Positions 1 through 10,159 of a stretch of 64,000 nucleotides of DNA are shown here, in pieces (within the stretch, counting starts at the first letter, position 1; every line of letters begins with the position of its first letter). The notes under the pieces were generated by a model that ran no database searches, was not told where the DNA came from, and saw only the letters and a program-made list of their open reading frames with translations. This DNA is from DASWJZ01 sp963792885 (GTDB taxonomy: Bacteria > Pseudomonadota > Alphaproteobacteria > Rhizobiales > Afifellaceae): the NCBI GenBank assembly GCA_963792885.1, contig CAWBXX010000001.1, positions 372,001-436,000 of the forward strand, written 5' to 3'. Both the position numbers and the translations under genes were made by a program.

Positions 1-51
1 CTCCAGGCGAAGCCGCATGCTTCCCGGCCAAGAAGAGCGCGGGAGGATGCG

Positions 52-537
52 ATGCAGATGAAGGAAGGGGGCGTGATCCAGGTCGCCTACGTCGTGCGGG
101 ACCTGGAAGCGTCGATGAAGCGGCACTCGGAGGTCGCCGGCATCGGGCCGTGGCACATCTACAAATTCGAGCCGGGCAAGATCCAGAACTACATCTATCG
201 CGGCAAGCCGGCGAACCACACCTGCTGGATCGCGGTCACGCCTATGGGCGAAGGGCTCGGCTGCCAGGTGGAACTGATGCAGCCGATCTCAGGCCGCTCG
301 ATCTACGACGAGCATCTGGAGAAGCACGGCGAAGGCTTCCACCACGTGAAGCTCTATTATCCCGATTGCACGAAGGCGGTCGCCGAATATGCGAAGCGCG
401 GCTACCCGGTCCTGCAGCAAGGCAAGATCGACGACGACGAGCACTACTATCTCGATACGGAGAAGGACTTCGGCTACATGATCGAGCTCGGCAACGCCGG
501 ACGCATCCGCGCGCCGGAGCGCGTGTTTCCGAGCTAG
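52..537 (+). CDS. VOC (glyoxalase/bleomycin resistance) family protein
   Basis: A 161-residue protein with the vicinal oxygen chelate fold pattern: a first beta-alpha unit starting at residue 6 (GVIQVAYVVRDLEASMKRH), a central GEGFHHVKLYYPD strand around residues 92-104, and a C-terminal strand ending FGYMIELGN. His and Glu in these strands sit where VOC enzymes bind a divalent metal. The length fits a single-chain two-module VOC protein such as methylmalonyl-CoA epimerase or glyoxalase relatives. The substrate cannot be told from sequence. The start was taken at the first ATG; ATG at 58 is an alternative. The next gene is convergent, leaving only 3 bases between the two stops. Confidence 0.75.
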   Translation: MQMKEGGVIQVAYVVRDLEASMKRHSEVAGIGPWHIYKFEPGKIQNYIYRGKPANHTCWIAVTPMGEGLGCQVELMQPISGRSIYDEHLEKHGEGFHHVKLYYPDCTKAVAEYAKRGYPVLQQGKIDDDEHYYLDTEKDFGYMIELGNAGRIRAPERVFPS

Positions 538-540
538 TTC

Positions 541-1545
541 TCAGAGTCCGGCGACGGTGTTGAAGAGATAGTTGACGCGCCCGCGGACGACGTCGGCGCG
601 GTCTCCGCCGATGAAATCGTGGTGAAGGTAGTCGACGCCGATGCTCCAGTGATCGGTGAGCGCGTAGTCGACGCCCGCGCCGACCGTCCAGCCGACGGAA
701 TCCTCGATCCCCATGCCGCCGGTGACATAGGGCAAGAAGCGATTGAACGCATAGCCGAGGCGGCCGCGCACCGAGCCTACGCCGTGATGCCCCGGTCCCC
801 AGTCGACGAAGCCGCCATCGACCTCGATTCCGGCGACGAGCCGCCCGTACTGCGTGTTCACGCCCGTCTGGCCGCCGGCCTCGACGCCGTCACTGAGACC
901 CGCGCCATCGACGAAGCCCCAGCCGCCATGCGCGCCAACATAAAAACCGGTCCAGTTGAACGCGACGAGCGTCGGCGAGGTCATCGTCGTCGGCATCGGG
1001 CCGCCGCTCGCGAGGAGGCCGAAATGATAGCTCACGCGGCCGCGGAAATCGTCCGACGCACCGCGGTCGAACTCGTAATAGAGATATTCCGCGCCGACCG
1101 TCCAATGCCGCGTCAGCGCGAACTCCGCGCCGGTGCCGACCACCCAGCCGACGTCGTCGAACGACTTGAAGGCTGCGCCGCCGGTCGCGTAGACGAAGAA
1201 GCGGTCGAAGGCCAAGCCGCCCCGAAGGCGCACCGAGCCGACGGCGTCGGTGCCCTGCCAGTCGACCCAGCTCCCGTCGCCTTCCGCGCCGATGACAAAG
1301 GCATCCTTCTGCCAGTTGACGCCCACCTGGCCGCCCGCGACCGCGCCATCGACGAACGGTGCCTGGCCGAAGCCCCAGCCGCCATGCGCGCCGATATAGA
1401 AGCCGGTCCAGTTGAACGCGATCGGCGTCGGCGCCAGCATCGCCGGCTCGGGCGGCGGTACGGCGGTCACGGGCAGATCGGCCGCGGCGGCAGCGCCGCC
1501 GGCCAGCAGCACGAGCGCCGGCCCGAAAAGTCTGAACCGCGACAT
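541..1545 (-). CDS. Outer membrane beta-barrel protein, two tandem barrel modules
   Basis: A 334-residue protein with a signal peptide (MSRFRLFGPALVLLAGGAAAAA, cleavage after AAA) and two homologous halves. Each half opens with FNWTGFYxGAHGGWGF (about residues 42 and 195), has a central GSVRxRLG/GSVRLRGG strand, and ends in a VGAEYLYYEF or IGVDYLHHDF strand and a GRVSYHF or GRVNYLF terminal strand. This is the Omp25/OmpA-like small porin family of Rhizobiales, which normally has one such module of about 200 residues. The protein is therefore an internal duplication, likely two eight-strand barrels in one chain or one larger barrel. The start at 1545 was chosen because it begins the signal peptide; 17 extra in-frame residues upstream do not look like protein. 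Function is structural or porin-like by family only. Confidence 0.8.
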   Translation of the reverse strand: MSRFRLFGPALVLLAGGAAAAADLPVTAVPPPEPAMLAPTPIAFNWTGFYIGAHGGWGFGQAPFVDGAVAGGQVGVNWQKDAFVIGAEGDGSWVDWQGTDAVGSVRLRGGLAFDRFFVYATGGAAFKSFDDVGWVVGTGAEFALTRHWTVGAEYLYYEFDRGASDDFRGRVSYHFGLLASGGPMPTTMTSPTLVAFNWTGFYVGAHGGWGFVDGAGLSDGVEAGGQTGVNTQYGRLVAGIEVDGGFVDWGPGHHGVGSVRGRLGYAFNRFLPYVTGGMGIEDSVGWTVGAGVDYALTDHWSIGVDYLHHDFIGGDRADVVRGRVNYLFNTVAGL

Positions 1546-1666
1546 ATTTGAGGCCCCCGGTCGGCAGCATCGACGCGCACAGGCGCCGCGCCGCAAATCC
1601 TCAGGGGAGCTATTCAGCGACGGCTAGCCGGCAGAGGCAAGCAGAAATGCCGGCGCCTCCCGCAAG

Positions 1667-2002
1667 CTATTGAACCTTCTCGACGAAGACCCTGATCCGG
1701 CCGCCGCAGGAGAGGCCGACGCGCCAGGCGGTCTCGTCAGCGACGCCGAACTCAAGCATCTTCGGCTTGCCGGACTCGATGACGTCGATCGCCTCGCCGA
1801 CCACCGCGCCCTCGACGCATCCGCCCGAGACGGATCCCTCGAAATTCCCCTCGCCGTCTACGGCGAGATGGCTCCCGACCGGGCGCGGCGCGGAGCCCCA
1901 GGTCTCGACGACGGTGGCAAGCGCCACGTCGCGCCCTTCCGTGCGCCAGCGCTCCGCGGCGGAGAGAACGTCGAGATGGGGATCGATCTGAGCGTCGCTC
2001 AC
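1667..2002 (-). CDS. XdhC/CoxI N-terminal domain protein, short form
   Basis: A 111-residue protein matching the XdhC/CoxI N-terminal domain: LATVVETWGSAPRPVGSHLAV (residues 29-49), the glycine-rich SGGCVEGAVV (57-66) and LSCGGRIRVFVE at the C-terminus. XdhC-family proteins deliver sulfurated molybdenum cofactor to xanthine dehydrogenase or CO dehydrogenase-type enzymes. The C-terminal Rossmann domain found in full XdhC is absent, as in CoxI/CoxF-type short partners. No molybdenum hydroxylase or second XdhC domain gene is in the window, so the client is unknown. The CoxE-like and MoxR genes about 7 kb away belong to the same functional group in cox clusters, but are not adjacent. Confidence 0.8.
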   Translation of the reverse strand: MSDAQIDPHLDVLSAAERWRTEGRDVALATVVETWGSAPRPVGSHLAVDGEGNFEGSVSGGCVEGAVVGEAIDVIESGKPKMLEFGVADETAWRVGLSCGGRIRVFVEKVQ

Positions 2003-2090
2003 GGGGCTTCTCCCAATGGCGCGAATTTCGCGCTCAGAGTGACGTAGGCGCGCCGGACGCGGGGCGCAAGCGGAGAGACGGGATCCGCGG

Positions 2091-2537
2091 CTACTCGCCC
2101 GGCGTCTTCTCCACGAGCACGTCGACCGTGATGGAGCCGGCGTCCTCGAACCTCAGCGTCAGGGGAAAGGAATCGCCCTCCTTGAGGGGTTGCTTGAGGC
2201 CCGTGACCTCCAGGTGGTCACCGAAGGCAGCCAGCGAGACGGGCTCGCCGGGCTTTAGCTCCAATCCGTCGCCCCAGGGCCTGGCCACGCCCTGCTTGTC
2301 CTCTAGCGCGACGGCGTCGCCGGCCGGCGAGCTTGCCGCGATCAGGCGATCCGGCGCGGAACCGGACTGGAAGAGCGGACCATAGACGGACGCGCCTGCT
2401 TCGGTGCTTGGAGGCGCCCAGACATGGCCGATCTCCACCGTGCCGAGCTTGTAGCTGTGCGCAAAGGCGGGCGCCGCCAACACAGCCGGCAGAACAAAAC
2501 AAAGCAGCAGGCGCGCTGCCCTTACGAAACAACCCAT
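2091..2537 (-). CDS. PCu(A)C-like periplasmic copper chaperone with degenerate copper ligands
   Basis: A 148-residue secreted protein (signal peptide ending APAFAHS) of the PCuAC/DUF461 family, which hands Cu(I) to the CuA centre of cytochrome c oxidase. Family features: ASVYGPLFQSGSAPDRLIAASSP, then GLKQPLKEGDSFPLTLRFEDAGSI-TVDVLV near the C-terminus. The usual motif is H(M)x10Mx21HxM; here the final HxM reads H-L-E, and the upstream His/Met pair is missing in GDAVALEDKQGVARPWG, so most copper ligands are gone. The start at 2537 was preferred because GGAGG lies 5-9 bases upstream. It follows ctaG by 33 bases and is probably cotranscribed with it. Either copper is bound differently or the protein has lost the role. 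Confidence 0.8.
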   Translation of the reverse strand: MGCFVRAARLLLCFVLPAVLAAPAFAHSYKLGTVEIGHVWAPPSTEAGASVYGPLFQSGSAPDRLIAASSPAGDAVALEDKQGVARPWGDGLELKPGEPVSLAAFGDHLEVTGLKQPLKEGDSFPLTLRFEDAGSITVDVLVEKTPGE

Positions 2538-2570
2538 GTAAACCTCCACGCGGCGACTTTCCGTTGGGCT

Positions 2571-3233
2571 CTAGTTCCGTGGGGCGTCGTTGGCGAAGTC
2601 CGCCGTGCCGCCCCTCTTGGTCGCCGCATCTTCCAGCGTCGATCCGGCGTTGAGATTGCGCGCGGCGGCAAGGCGCTCATCGCCCTGCTTGTAGAATGTG
2701 TAGGACAGCGTCACGCGGCGGATCGCCAGCGCCTCTTTGTCATCAAGCAGATGCTTGTCGAGATAGAAGAGCACCGGCATCCGCGCCGACTCACCCGGCC
2801 CGAGCGTTTCGTCGGTGAAGCAGAAACACTGGATCTTGAAGAAATACGGCGCCGCCAGGAACGGCGTCACGTTGAACACGGCGTGCGCGACAACGGGTTC
2901 GTCGGACAGGTTCTTTGCATAGTAGTAGATGGTCATCGGCTTGCCGATCTCGGCCGTGACCTGGCGTTGCTCAGGGCGAAACTCCCAGTTCAGGTTCCCC
3001 CCGACGTTTGCGTCGAAGGAAACCTGCATCGTCTCCCCCGATACCGCCTCCGTCGTGCCGTCCAATGCGGCGCGGCGCACCGTGCCGCCATAGCCGGTGG
3101 CGGCGCAGAAGAGGCGGTAAAGGGTGGGCGAATAGATCACCCCGGTCGTCGCCAACCCCAGCAGACAGGCGCAGAGGATCAGCACGCCTCGGTGGCTCGG
3201 CTTTCTTTTCGCGCGTGGACCGTCGCGTTGCAT
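2571..3233 (-). CDS. ctaG: Cytochrome c oxidase assembly protein CtaG/Cox11
   Basis: A 220-residue type II membrane protein. It has a basic N-terminus, one transmembrane helix (VLILCACLLGLATTGVIYS, about residues 17-35) and a periplasmic Cox11 domain with YRLFCAATGYGGT and the copper-binding CFCF motif in FFKIQCFCFTDETLGPGE (about residues 134-151). The family inserts copper into the CuB site of cytochrome c oxidase subunit I. Length and motifs are normal. The PCuAC-like gene follows directly on the same strand, giving a two-gene copper delivery unit; oxidase subunit genes themselves are not in the window. Confidence 0.93.
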   Translation of the reverse strand: MQRDGPRAKRKPSHRGVLILCACLLGLATTGVIYSPTLYRLFCAATGYGGTVRRAALDGTTEAVSGETMQVSFDANVGGNLNWEFRPEQRQVTAEIGKPMTIYYYAKNLSDEPVVAHAVFNVTPFLAAPYFFKIQCFCFTDETLGPGESARMPVLFYLDKHLLDDKEALAIRRVTLSYTFYKQGDERLAAARNLNAGSTLEDAATKRGGTADFANDAPRN

Positions 3234-3353
3234 CGGATCAGACCGGCGAGAATTGCAGGGCGGCTCTCTATCACGGCGAACGGATGCGGATGTGCGGCTT
3301 CACCGCACATGCGACGGTGCGCCACCCGTCGCCGGTGCGGCTGTCGGCTCCGG

Positions 3354-4365
3354 CTATTCCTTCACCGCGCCGGTCATCGCCTGGACGTAGTGGTTGACGA
3401 AGAACATGTAGACGATTGCGACGGGCACGGAGCCGAGCAGCGCGCCGGCCATCAGCGAACCCCAGCGGTAGATGTCGCCGTCGACGAACTCGGAGATGAT
3501 CGCCGTCGGCACCGTCTTCTTCTCCGGTGAGGAGATGAAGGTCAGCGCGTAGATGAACTCATTCCAGCACAGCGTGAAGGCGAAGATGCCGGCGGAGATC
3601 AGCCCCGGACCGGAGAGCGGCAGGATGATCCGCAGAAGGATCTGCAGCCGGCCGGCGCCGTCGATCAGCGCGCATTCCTCCAGTTCGTAGGGGATCGACT
3701 TGAAATAGCCCATCAGGAGCCAGGTCGAGAACGGGATCAGGATGGTCGGATAGGTCAGGATCAGCGACCACGGCGAATCCCACAGCCCGTATTTCACCAC
3801 GATCAGCGAGAGGGGAATGAAGAGGATCGAAGGCGGGACCAGGTAGGCGAGGAAGATGGCGCCGCCGATCCACTGCGACCCGCGATAACGAAGCCTGACG
3901 ATGGCATAGGCGGCCATGACGCTGGCGATCATCGAGAGGAAGGTCGCGACGATCGCGATCATCATCGTGTTCCACATCCAGTGGAGGTAGTGGGTCTCGA
4001 AGAGGAGCGTCTTGATGTGCTGAAGCGTCGGATGCGCGACCCAATAGGGATTGTAGTTTCGTCATGTCGACGAGCTGCGCGTTCGGCTTAATCGCCGTCA
4101 GGAACATCCAATAGAACGGAAAGAGCAGCACGAAGACGATGATCGAAAGCGGCAGGTAGATCGTCACAACCTTGCGCGGCGTGGACATCAGATAGTCCAT
4201 GCCGCTCATCGCCTCGGCCGCTCTCTCGACGCGCCGGGCACGCCGCTTGTCCGCCCAGGCGTTTACCCAGGGGAAGCCGGTGCGCGCGTCGCTCTCGCGC
4301 AGCGTGCCATCTTCGGGCTCGAGGTGATGCGGTCTGCCGATGGGGCGGCCGGCAAAGTCAGTCAT
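3354..4365 (-). CDS. Carbohydrate ABC transporter permease, MalG type (one-base frameshift)
   Basis: Inner membrane permease of a CUT1-type sugar importer. The N-terminal part (to ...FLTAIKPNAQLVDMT) and the C-terminal part (NYNPYWVAHPTLQ... through the EECALIDGAGRLQILLRIILP coupling loop to MTGAVKE) are in different frames. They join if one A is removed from the AAA of ACGAAAC at about 4062-4065, giving a 336-residue protein with six predicted membrane helices. The EAA-loop (E-x2-x-IDGA) contacts the ATPase. The start overlaps the stop of the MalF-like gene by 8 bases, so the two are translationally coupled. I treat the break as a sequence error rather than gene death because the remaining sequence is fully conserved. 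Confidence 0.88.
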
Positions 4366-5313
4366 CGGCCTCTCCCTGCTGCCATTTGCGCCGCTGCAGC
4401 CCGAACCAGGAGAAGAGGATGGCGGCGAGCAGGAACGGTATCATTGCGGTCGATATCGCCGCGCCCTCCCCGAGATAGCCGCCGAGAATGGCGCGCTGAT
4501 AGGAGAGCGTCGCCATCAGATGCGTGGCGTTGACCGGCCCGCCGCGGGTGATCGCCCAGATCAGCTGGAAATCGGTGAAGGTGAAGAGGACGGAGAAGGT
4601 CATCACCACCGCGATGATCGGGGTGAGCATCGGATAGGTGATGTAGCGGAAGAGCTGCCAGCGCGTGGCGCCGTCGATCGTCGCCGCCTCGTAGAGCGAC
4701 GGCGAGACAGTCTGCAGGCCGGCGAGCAGCGTGATCGCCACGAACGGCACGCCGCGCCAGATATTGGCGAAGATCACCGACCAGCGCGCATTCCATGGCT
4801 CGCCAAGGAAGTTGATGTTCTGGCTGATCAGGCCCCACTGCTCGAGCGTCCAGGAGATGATGGAGAACTGCGCGTCGTAGATCCACCAGAACGCGATCGC
4901 CGAAAGCACGGTCGGGATGATGAAAGGAAGGAGGACGATCGCTCTCAGGAACGCCTTGAAGGGCAGATGGTGGTTCAAGAGCATCGCCAGATAAAGGCCG
5001 ATGCCGAACTTAAAGACGCTCGCCACGATCGTGTAGAGCAGCGTGTTGAAGACGGCGAGCCAGAAGACCGGATCGTCCGAAGCCAGAGGAAGTTGTCGAA
5101 CCCGACGAACACCCCGGGCCGCCCGATGCGCGCGTCCGTCAGCGACAGCCAGATGCCGAGCCCGAGCGGCCAGGCGAGAAATAGAATGAGAAACCCGGCC
5201 GCCGGCAGCATGAACCAGAAGCCGAGCCAGTTGCGGTTGTGTTTGAGCCGCGTCCATGCCGATGGCCCCGCTGTCGTTGCGGCGACGGAATTCGCGAGGG
5301 TCGCGTCGACCAT
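4358..5313 (-). CDS. Carbohydrate ABC transporter permease, MalF type (one-base frameshift)
   Basis: Partner permease of the sugar importer. The first frame gives MVDATLANSVAATTAG to FVGFDNFLW; the second continues ASDDPVFWLAVFNTLLYT to the end, with the EAA-like loop LYEAATIDGATRWQLFRYIT. Here one base is missing, not added: an extra G in TGG at about 5082-5087 restores a 318-residue protein with six membrane helices. It is the only clear deletion in the window. It lies between the binding protein gene and the MalG-like gene in one operon. Substrate is not determined by sequence; the family moves di- and oligosaccharides, polyols or glycerol phosphate. Confidence 0.88.
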
Positions 5314-5376
5314 GATGCTCCGGGGCGTTGCGCGGAGCGCGCCGGGCGGATCAGCCGCCCGGCGCGCTAGGCCGGT

Positions 5377-6744
5377 TTAGCGGTAGATGCGCTTCGCCTG
5401 CCGTTCGGCGTTGGCTATCGCATCGTCGACGGACATGTTGCCGGTCGCGGCATTGGCGAACATGTCGAGCACGATGAAGTCAGCAAGCGCAGCCGCCGCC
5501 TTCTCGCCGACGGAGCCCTTGTAGCCGGCCGTCAGCGTGCGCTCCGAAACGTCCTTGAACACCGTCAGCTTCGGATCGTCGGTGAAGACGGGGTTGTCCA
5601 GGTAGCCCTTCAGCCCCGGCGTCAGATAGGCGACTGCAGCCTTCACCCACGGATTGTACTGCTCGGGCTTGAACATGTACTCGATGAAGCCCTTCGCCGC
5701 GCTCGGATACTTCGAATACTTGAAGATCATCATCGGGTAGGCGATGTGGAACTCCGTCGGCTTGCCGACAGGACCGACCGGCCAGTAGGCGTGGTTCATG
5801 TCCTTGTAGATCTCGGCCATCTTCGGAGCGGCGTCCTTGGTGGCCTGGTCGGCATCGGCCGGCGGATTGGCGCCGTTCCGCGCCGCCGGGTAGATCGACG
5901 CGCCGTTATTGGTGAGCCAGACCTCTTCGGACAGGAACGCCTTGTTGTTGTTGGAATCGTTCCACGAGGCGACGCCGGGGACCATGTATTTGTAGAGCTC
6001 GGTCACGTACTCCACGGCCTGCTTCGTCTCCGGCGAATTAATCACCACCTTGTCGTTCTCATCGACCAACGATCCGCCGAACGCCCACAGCGCCCAATGC
6101 ACCCAGGCATTGCCGTCGCCGGTGGCGTGGCCGAGCGCCATGCCCATCGGCTTGCCGATGTCGTGCATCTTCTTGGCAAGCTCGAGGAAGCCCGCCGTAT
6201 CGGTCGGAACGCCGTCGAACCCGGCTTCCTTCAACGCCGACTCGCGATAGTTGATCATGTTGCCGTTGTAGGCGACCGGGATATCGATCCACTCGTCGCC
6301 GGACTTGCCGTAGGCAATCGCGGAGTCGACCCAGCCGCCGTAGTCATTGCCCAGCTGGTTGGCGAGGTCGGTCAAGTCGACGAGCTTGTCGGGGAAAAGG
6401 TGCGGCAGCGAGTAAAGCCCCCAGACCATGTCCGGGCCCTGATCGACGTTGGCGGCGACGGAAGCTTTCGGCTGCACGTCGTCGAGCGACTCGTTCTGCA
6501 CGTTGATGGTGACGCCGCAGTCGGCCTTGAAATTGGCGACGAGCTGCATGAAAGCGTCTTCTTCGGCCTGAACGAAGCGCTTCCAGCGCAACAGCGTCAA
6601 CTCGGCGCCGTCTTCAGGCATGTTCTTGAGGTCGCAAGCGGCTGACGCTGTACTGGGTGCGCCCGCGAAGGCGAATGCCAGAAACACCGCTGCGACCAGG
6701 GCAGTGCTTCCGCGCAATGCCCTGACTCGATCGAGCTTCTTCAT
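5377..6744 (-). CDS. Extracellular sugar-binding protein of the ABC importer
   Basis: A 455-residue solute-binding protein, family 1 type. A signal peptide ends near TASA-ACDLKNM (about residue 35). The mature chain shows features of cluster B sugar-binding proteins: VQAEEDAFMQLVANFKADCGV near the N-terminus, IDIPVAYNGNMINYRESALKEAGFDGVP (about residues 150-177) and a WxHWALWAFGGSLV segment that usually lines the sugar pocket. It captures the substrate in the periplasm and docks on the MalF/MalG-like permeases encoded just downstream. The gene is 74 bases downstream of the ATPase gene. Ligand unknown. Confidence 0.92.
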   Translation of the reverse strand: MKKLDRVRALRGSTALVAAVFLAFAFAGAPSTASAACDLKNMPEDGAELTLLRWKRFVQAEEDAFMQLVANFKADCGVTINVQNESLDDVQPKASVAANVDQGPDMVWGLYSLPHLFPDKLVDLTDLANQLGNDYGGWVDSAIAYGKSGDEWIDIPVAYNGNMINYRESALKEAGFDGVPTDTAGFLELAKKMHDIGKPMGMALGHATGDGNAWVHWALWAFGGSLVDENDKVVINSPETKQAVEYVTELYKYMVPGVASWNDSNNNKAFLSEEVWLTNNGASIYPAARNGANPPADADQATKDAAPKMAEIYKDMNHAYWPVGPVGKPTEFHIAYPMMIFKYSKYPSAAKGFIEYMFKPEQYNPWVKAAVAYLTPGLKGYLDNPVFTDDPKLTVFKDVSERTLTAGYKGSVGEKAAAALADFIVLDMFANAATGNMSVDDAIANAERQAKRIYR

Positions 6745-6818
6745 TGTTTTCCTCCCTTTGTGATTTCTCTTCTTGTGTTGCGCCCCTCTCTTTCTTTTTC
6801 GTTTTGGCCAGGCAGCGT

Positions 6819-7898
<1,080 letters not shown>

Positions 7899-8061
7899 TC
7901 ATTCTGCCGCGCGCAGGCGCGTCCCCGGCCCTTTACGACCGTGCCAGGAATGATTGCATGGCGGTCACGCCCTGCCAACCCGAAAGCCATGTTCCGGATT
8001 TGAGCTTAGAGGGCGGTTTCCAATCGGTACGTGAGCGCGGTGAGGTCGGTCGCGCCAGGCT

Positions 8062-8751
8062 TCAGCCCAAGGCCGGCGATCCGGCGACGCTGATTACGAT
8101 CGCGGCGAAGTGCGTCGCGGCGGCGGCGACGACGAAGCCGTGCCAGATGGCGTTCTGAAACGGCAGCCGCTCCCAGAGATGGAAGATGAGCCCCATCGTA
8201 TAGAGCCCGCCGCCGACGGCGAGGAGCACGAGCGCGGGCGTGTCGAGCGCATGGATGAGCGGCGGCAGAGCGACGACGCCGAGCCAGCCGAGCGCGAGAT
8301 AGAGCCCTAGCGATATCCGATCGAAGAGGCGCCCGTGGAGAAGGCGGAGCGCGACGCCGGCGACCGCTACCGCCCAGACCGTGCCGATCAGGCTCCATTT
8401 CCAGGCGCCTTCAAGGTCGATCAGGGTGAAGGGCGTGTAGGTGCCGGCGATCATCAGGAAGATCGCCGAATGGTCGAGATGCTTTAGCCAGTCGGCGTGG
8501 CGGCTGAAGCGGCCCAGATTGTAGGCGCAAGAGCAGCCGAGCATCGCGAGGAGGCCCACTGAATAGATTGTGACCGCAGCAACGTCCTCCGCGCCTCCGT
8601 TGCGCGACGCGATCAGGAGAAGCGCGATTGCCCCGACCAAGCCGGCGATGATCGCGAGCACGTGGATCGCGCCGTCGACACCGATCTCCCAGCGATGGAA
8701 GCGCCGCCTGACCGCCGCCGTCGATAGCTCGAATGCTTCGCGTGCGGTCAT
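8062..8751 (-). CDS. Hemolysin III / PAQR family membrane protein
   Basis: A 229-residue protein with seven hydrophobic segments and the family motifs: HVLAIIAGLVGAIALL in the first helix, SCAYNLGRFSRHADWLKHLDHSAIFLMIAGTYTPF (about residues 73-108), and GLIFHLWERLPFQNAIWHGFVVAAAATHFAAI near the C-terminus. The conserved Ser, Asp and three His residues form the metal site of the PAQR hydrolase-like fold. The family name derives from Bacillus cereus hemolysin III; the true role in most bacteria is unknown. It begins 13 bases after the VWA protein gene on the same strand. Confidence 0.9.
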   Translation of the reverse strand: MTAREAFELSTAAVRRRFHRWEIGVDGAIHVLAIIAGLVGAIALLLIASRNGGAEDVAAVTIYSVGLLAMLGCSCAYNLGRFSRHADWLKHLDHSAIFLMIAGTYTPFTLIDLEGAWKWSLIGTVWAVAVAGVALRLLHGRLFDRISLGLYLALGWLGVVALPPLIHALDTPALVLLAVGGGLYTMGLIFHLWERLPFQNAIWHGFVVAAAATHFAAIVISVAGSPALG

Positions 8752-8764
8752 GGGCGCCCTTCCC

Positions 8765-9988
8765 TCAAGCCGCGTCGAGCCAGCGGCGCGGATCGGCGCT
8801 CATGTGCGAGCCATTCGACAGCGCCTTGACGAGATCGCCAATGGCGTCGAGCGAATGGACGGGACGGAACTCGTCGACATGCGGCAGCATAACACGGACG
8901 CCGCGCGCTTTCGCCGAAAAGCCTTCGTAGCGTAAGAGCGGGTTCAGCCAGATCAGCCGCCGGCACGAGCGGTGCAGCCGGTCCATCTCGGCGGCGAGGT
9001 CGACGCCCGACTCGCCCTTGTCCTCGCGCTCAAGCCCGTCTGTGATGAGGAGCACGGTCGCGCCCTGGCCGAGCACACGGCGCGACCAGTCGCGATTGAA
9101 GGCGCGAAGATTGGAGGCGATACGCGTGCCGCCCGACCAGTCCTTCACCGCATCCGAGCAGCTTTCGAGCGCCTCGTCGGGGTCCTTCAGCCGGAGCTGG
9201 CGGGTGACGTTGGTGAGGCGCGTGCCGAAGACGAAAGTCTGCACGTGCCGCCGCTCCGACAGCGCATGCAGGAAATGCAGCATCAGCCGCGAATATTGCG
9301 TCATCGATCCGGAGATGTCGCAAAGCGCGACGATCGGCGGCCTGATCTCGGCGCGTGCGCGAAACGCCGGCATGATGATGTCGCCGCCCACCTTAAGCGA
9401 TGCGCGCATCGTGCGGCGCGGATCGATGCGGCCATGCGTGGCGTGCTTCAGCCGCCGGGTCTTCAGGCGGTCGTCGGGAAGGAACAGCGCTGCGAGCGCG
9501 CGCTTCGCCTCGGCGATCTCGGCGTTCGTCATCTGCGCGAAGTCCTTGCGCTGCAGCACCTCGCGCGCGGAGACGGTGAGCTTCGCGTCGATCTCGACCT
9601 CTTCGTGCTTCTCGTCGCGACGCGATTCGGAGCCGAGCGCCTCGCGCACGCGCGTCTCGCCCGCGCGCGGCTTCTCCTTCTCGGCCCTGACCGGCGCGAC
9701 CGGCGAAAGCAGAGCAAGCATCTTCTCGATCAATCCCCGTTGGCGCCAGAAAAGCTCGAACGCCTCGTGGAAGATGACGCGATGCTCGCGCTTCTTCACA
9801 AAAATAGAGTGAAGGGTCCAATAGAAGTCGTCGCGAGAGGCGATGCCCGCGGTCTCGACCGCGCGAATGGCGTCGATCACGGCTGCCGGACCGACGGGAA
9901 TGCCCGCCTTCCTCAGCGCGCGGGCAAAGTGCACGATGTTGTCGGCAATCCGCCCGCCGGATTGAGTTGATGCTGTGTCTTCGCTCAT
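8765..9988 (-). CDS. CoxE-like VWA domain protein
   Basis: A 407-residue protein of the CoxE/VWA family. The N-terminal part (NIVHFARALRKAGIPVGPAAVIDAIRAVE) is typical of the family. A C-terminal von Willebrand A domain carries the MIDAS-like IVALCDISGSMTQYSRLMLHFL (about residues 233-254) and a later GGTRIASNLRAFN. Such proteins act with a MoxR AAA+ ATPase as a metal-dependent chaperone pair that matures specific enzymes, for example CO dehydrogenase in cox clusters. The MoxR gene lies just upstream on the same strand. The start at 9988 was chosen because the 38 extra in-frame residues upstream are read from an inverted-repeat element, not from coding sequence. Confidence 0.88.
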   Translation of the reverse strand: MSEDTASTQSGGRIADNIVHFARALRKAGIPVGPAAVIDAIRAVETAGIASRDDFYWTLHSIFVKKREHRVIFHEAFELFWRQRGLIEKMLALLSPVAPVRAEKEKPRAGETRVREALGSESRRDEKHEEVEIDAKLTVSAREVLQRKDFAQMTNAEIAEAKRALAALFLPDDRLKTRRLKHATHGRIDPRRTMRASLKVGGDIIMPAFRARAEIRPPIVALCDISGSMTQYSRLMLHFLHALSERRHVQTFVFGTRLTNVTRQLRLKDPDEALESCSDAVKDWSGGTRIASNLRAFNRDWSRRVLGQGATVLLITDGLEREDKGESGVDLAAEMDRLHRSCRRLIWLNPLLRYEGFSAKARGVRVMLPHVDEFRPVHSLDAIGDLVKALSNGSHMSADPRRWLDAA

Positions 9989-10020
9989 GAAATCGGGCCG
10001 CATACCGGTGCGCGCGGAAC

Positions 10021-10142
10021 CTTCTCCCATGGGGAGAAGGTGGCTGCGAAGCAGCCGGATGAGGGGATGCGGCGTGTGATCTTCATTCGTCGAACCCCTC
10101 ACCCGTCGCCTTCGGCGACACCCTCTCCCCCAGGGAGAGGGT
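10021..10142. repeat. Intergenic inverted-repeat element (REP/RPE-like)
   Basis: Two GC-rich arms face each other. The left arm begins with the hairpin CTTCTCCCATGGGGAGAAG and a short GGCTGCGAAGCAGCC hairpin and ends GATGAGGGG; the right arm starts CCCCTCACCC, has GTCGCCTTCGGCGAC, and ends CCCTCTCCCCCAGGGAGAGGG. This layout, with CCTTCTCCC outside and GATGAGGGG inside, is familiar from dispersed intergenic palindromes of Rhizobiales genomes. It separates moxR from the VWA gene and could fold in the transcript between them. Confidence 0.75.
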
Positions 10143-10159
10143 CGCCGGCGCTTTCTTCA

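Noticed and set aside
2424..3530. A 368-codon plus-strand frame opposite ctaG and the PCuAC-like gene
   Set aside because: It is antisense to recognised genes with clear motifs and signal peptides, and its own translation shows no domain.
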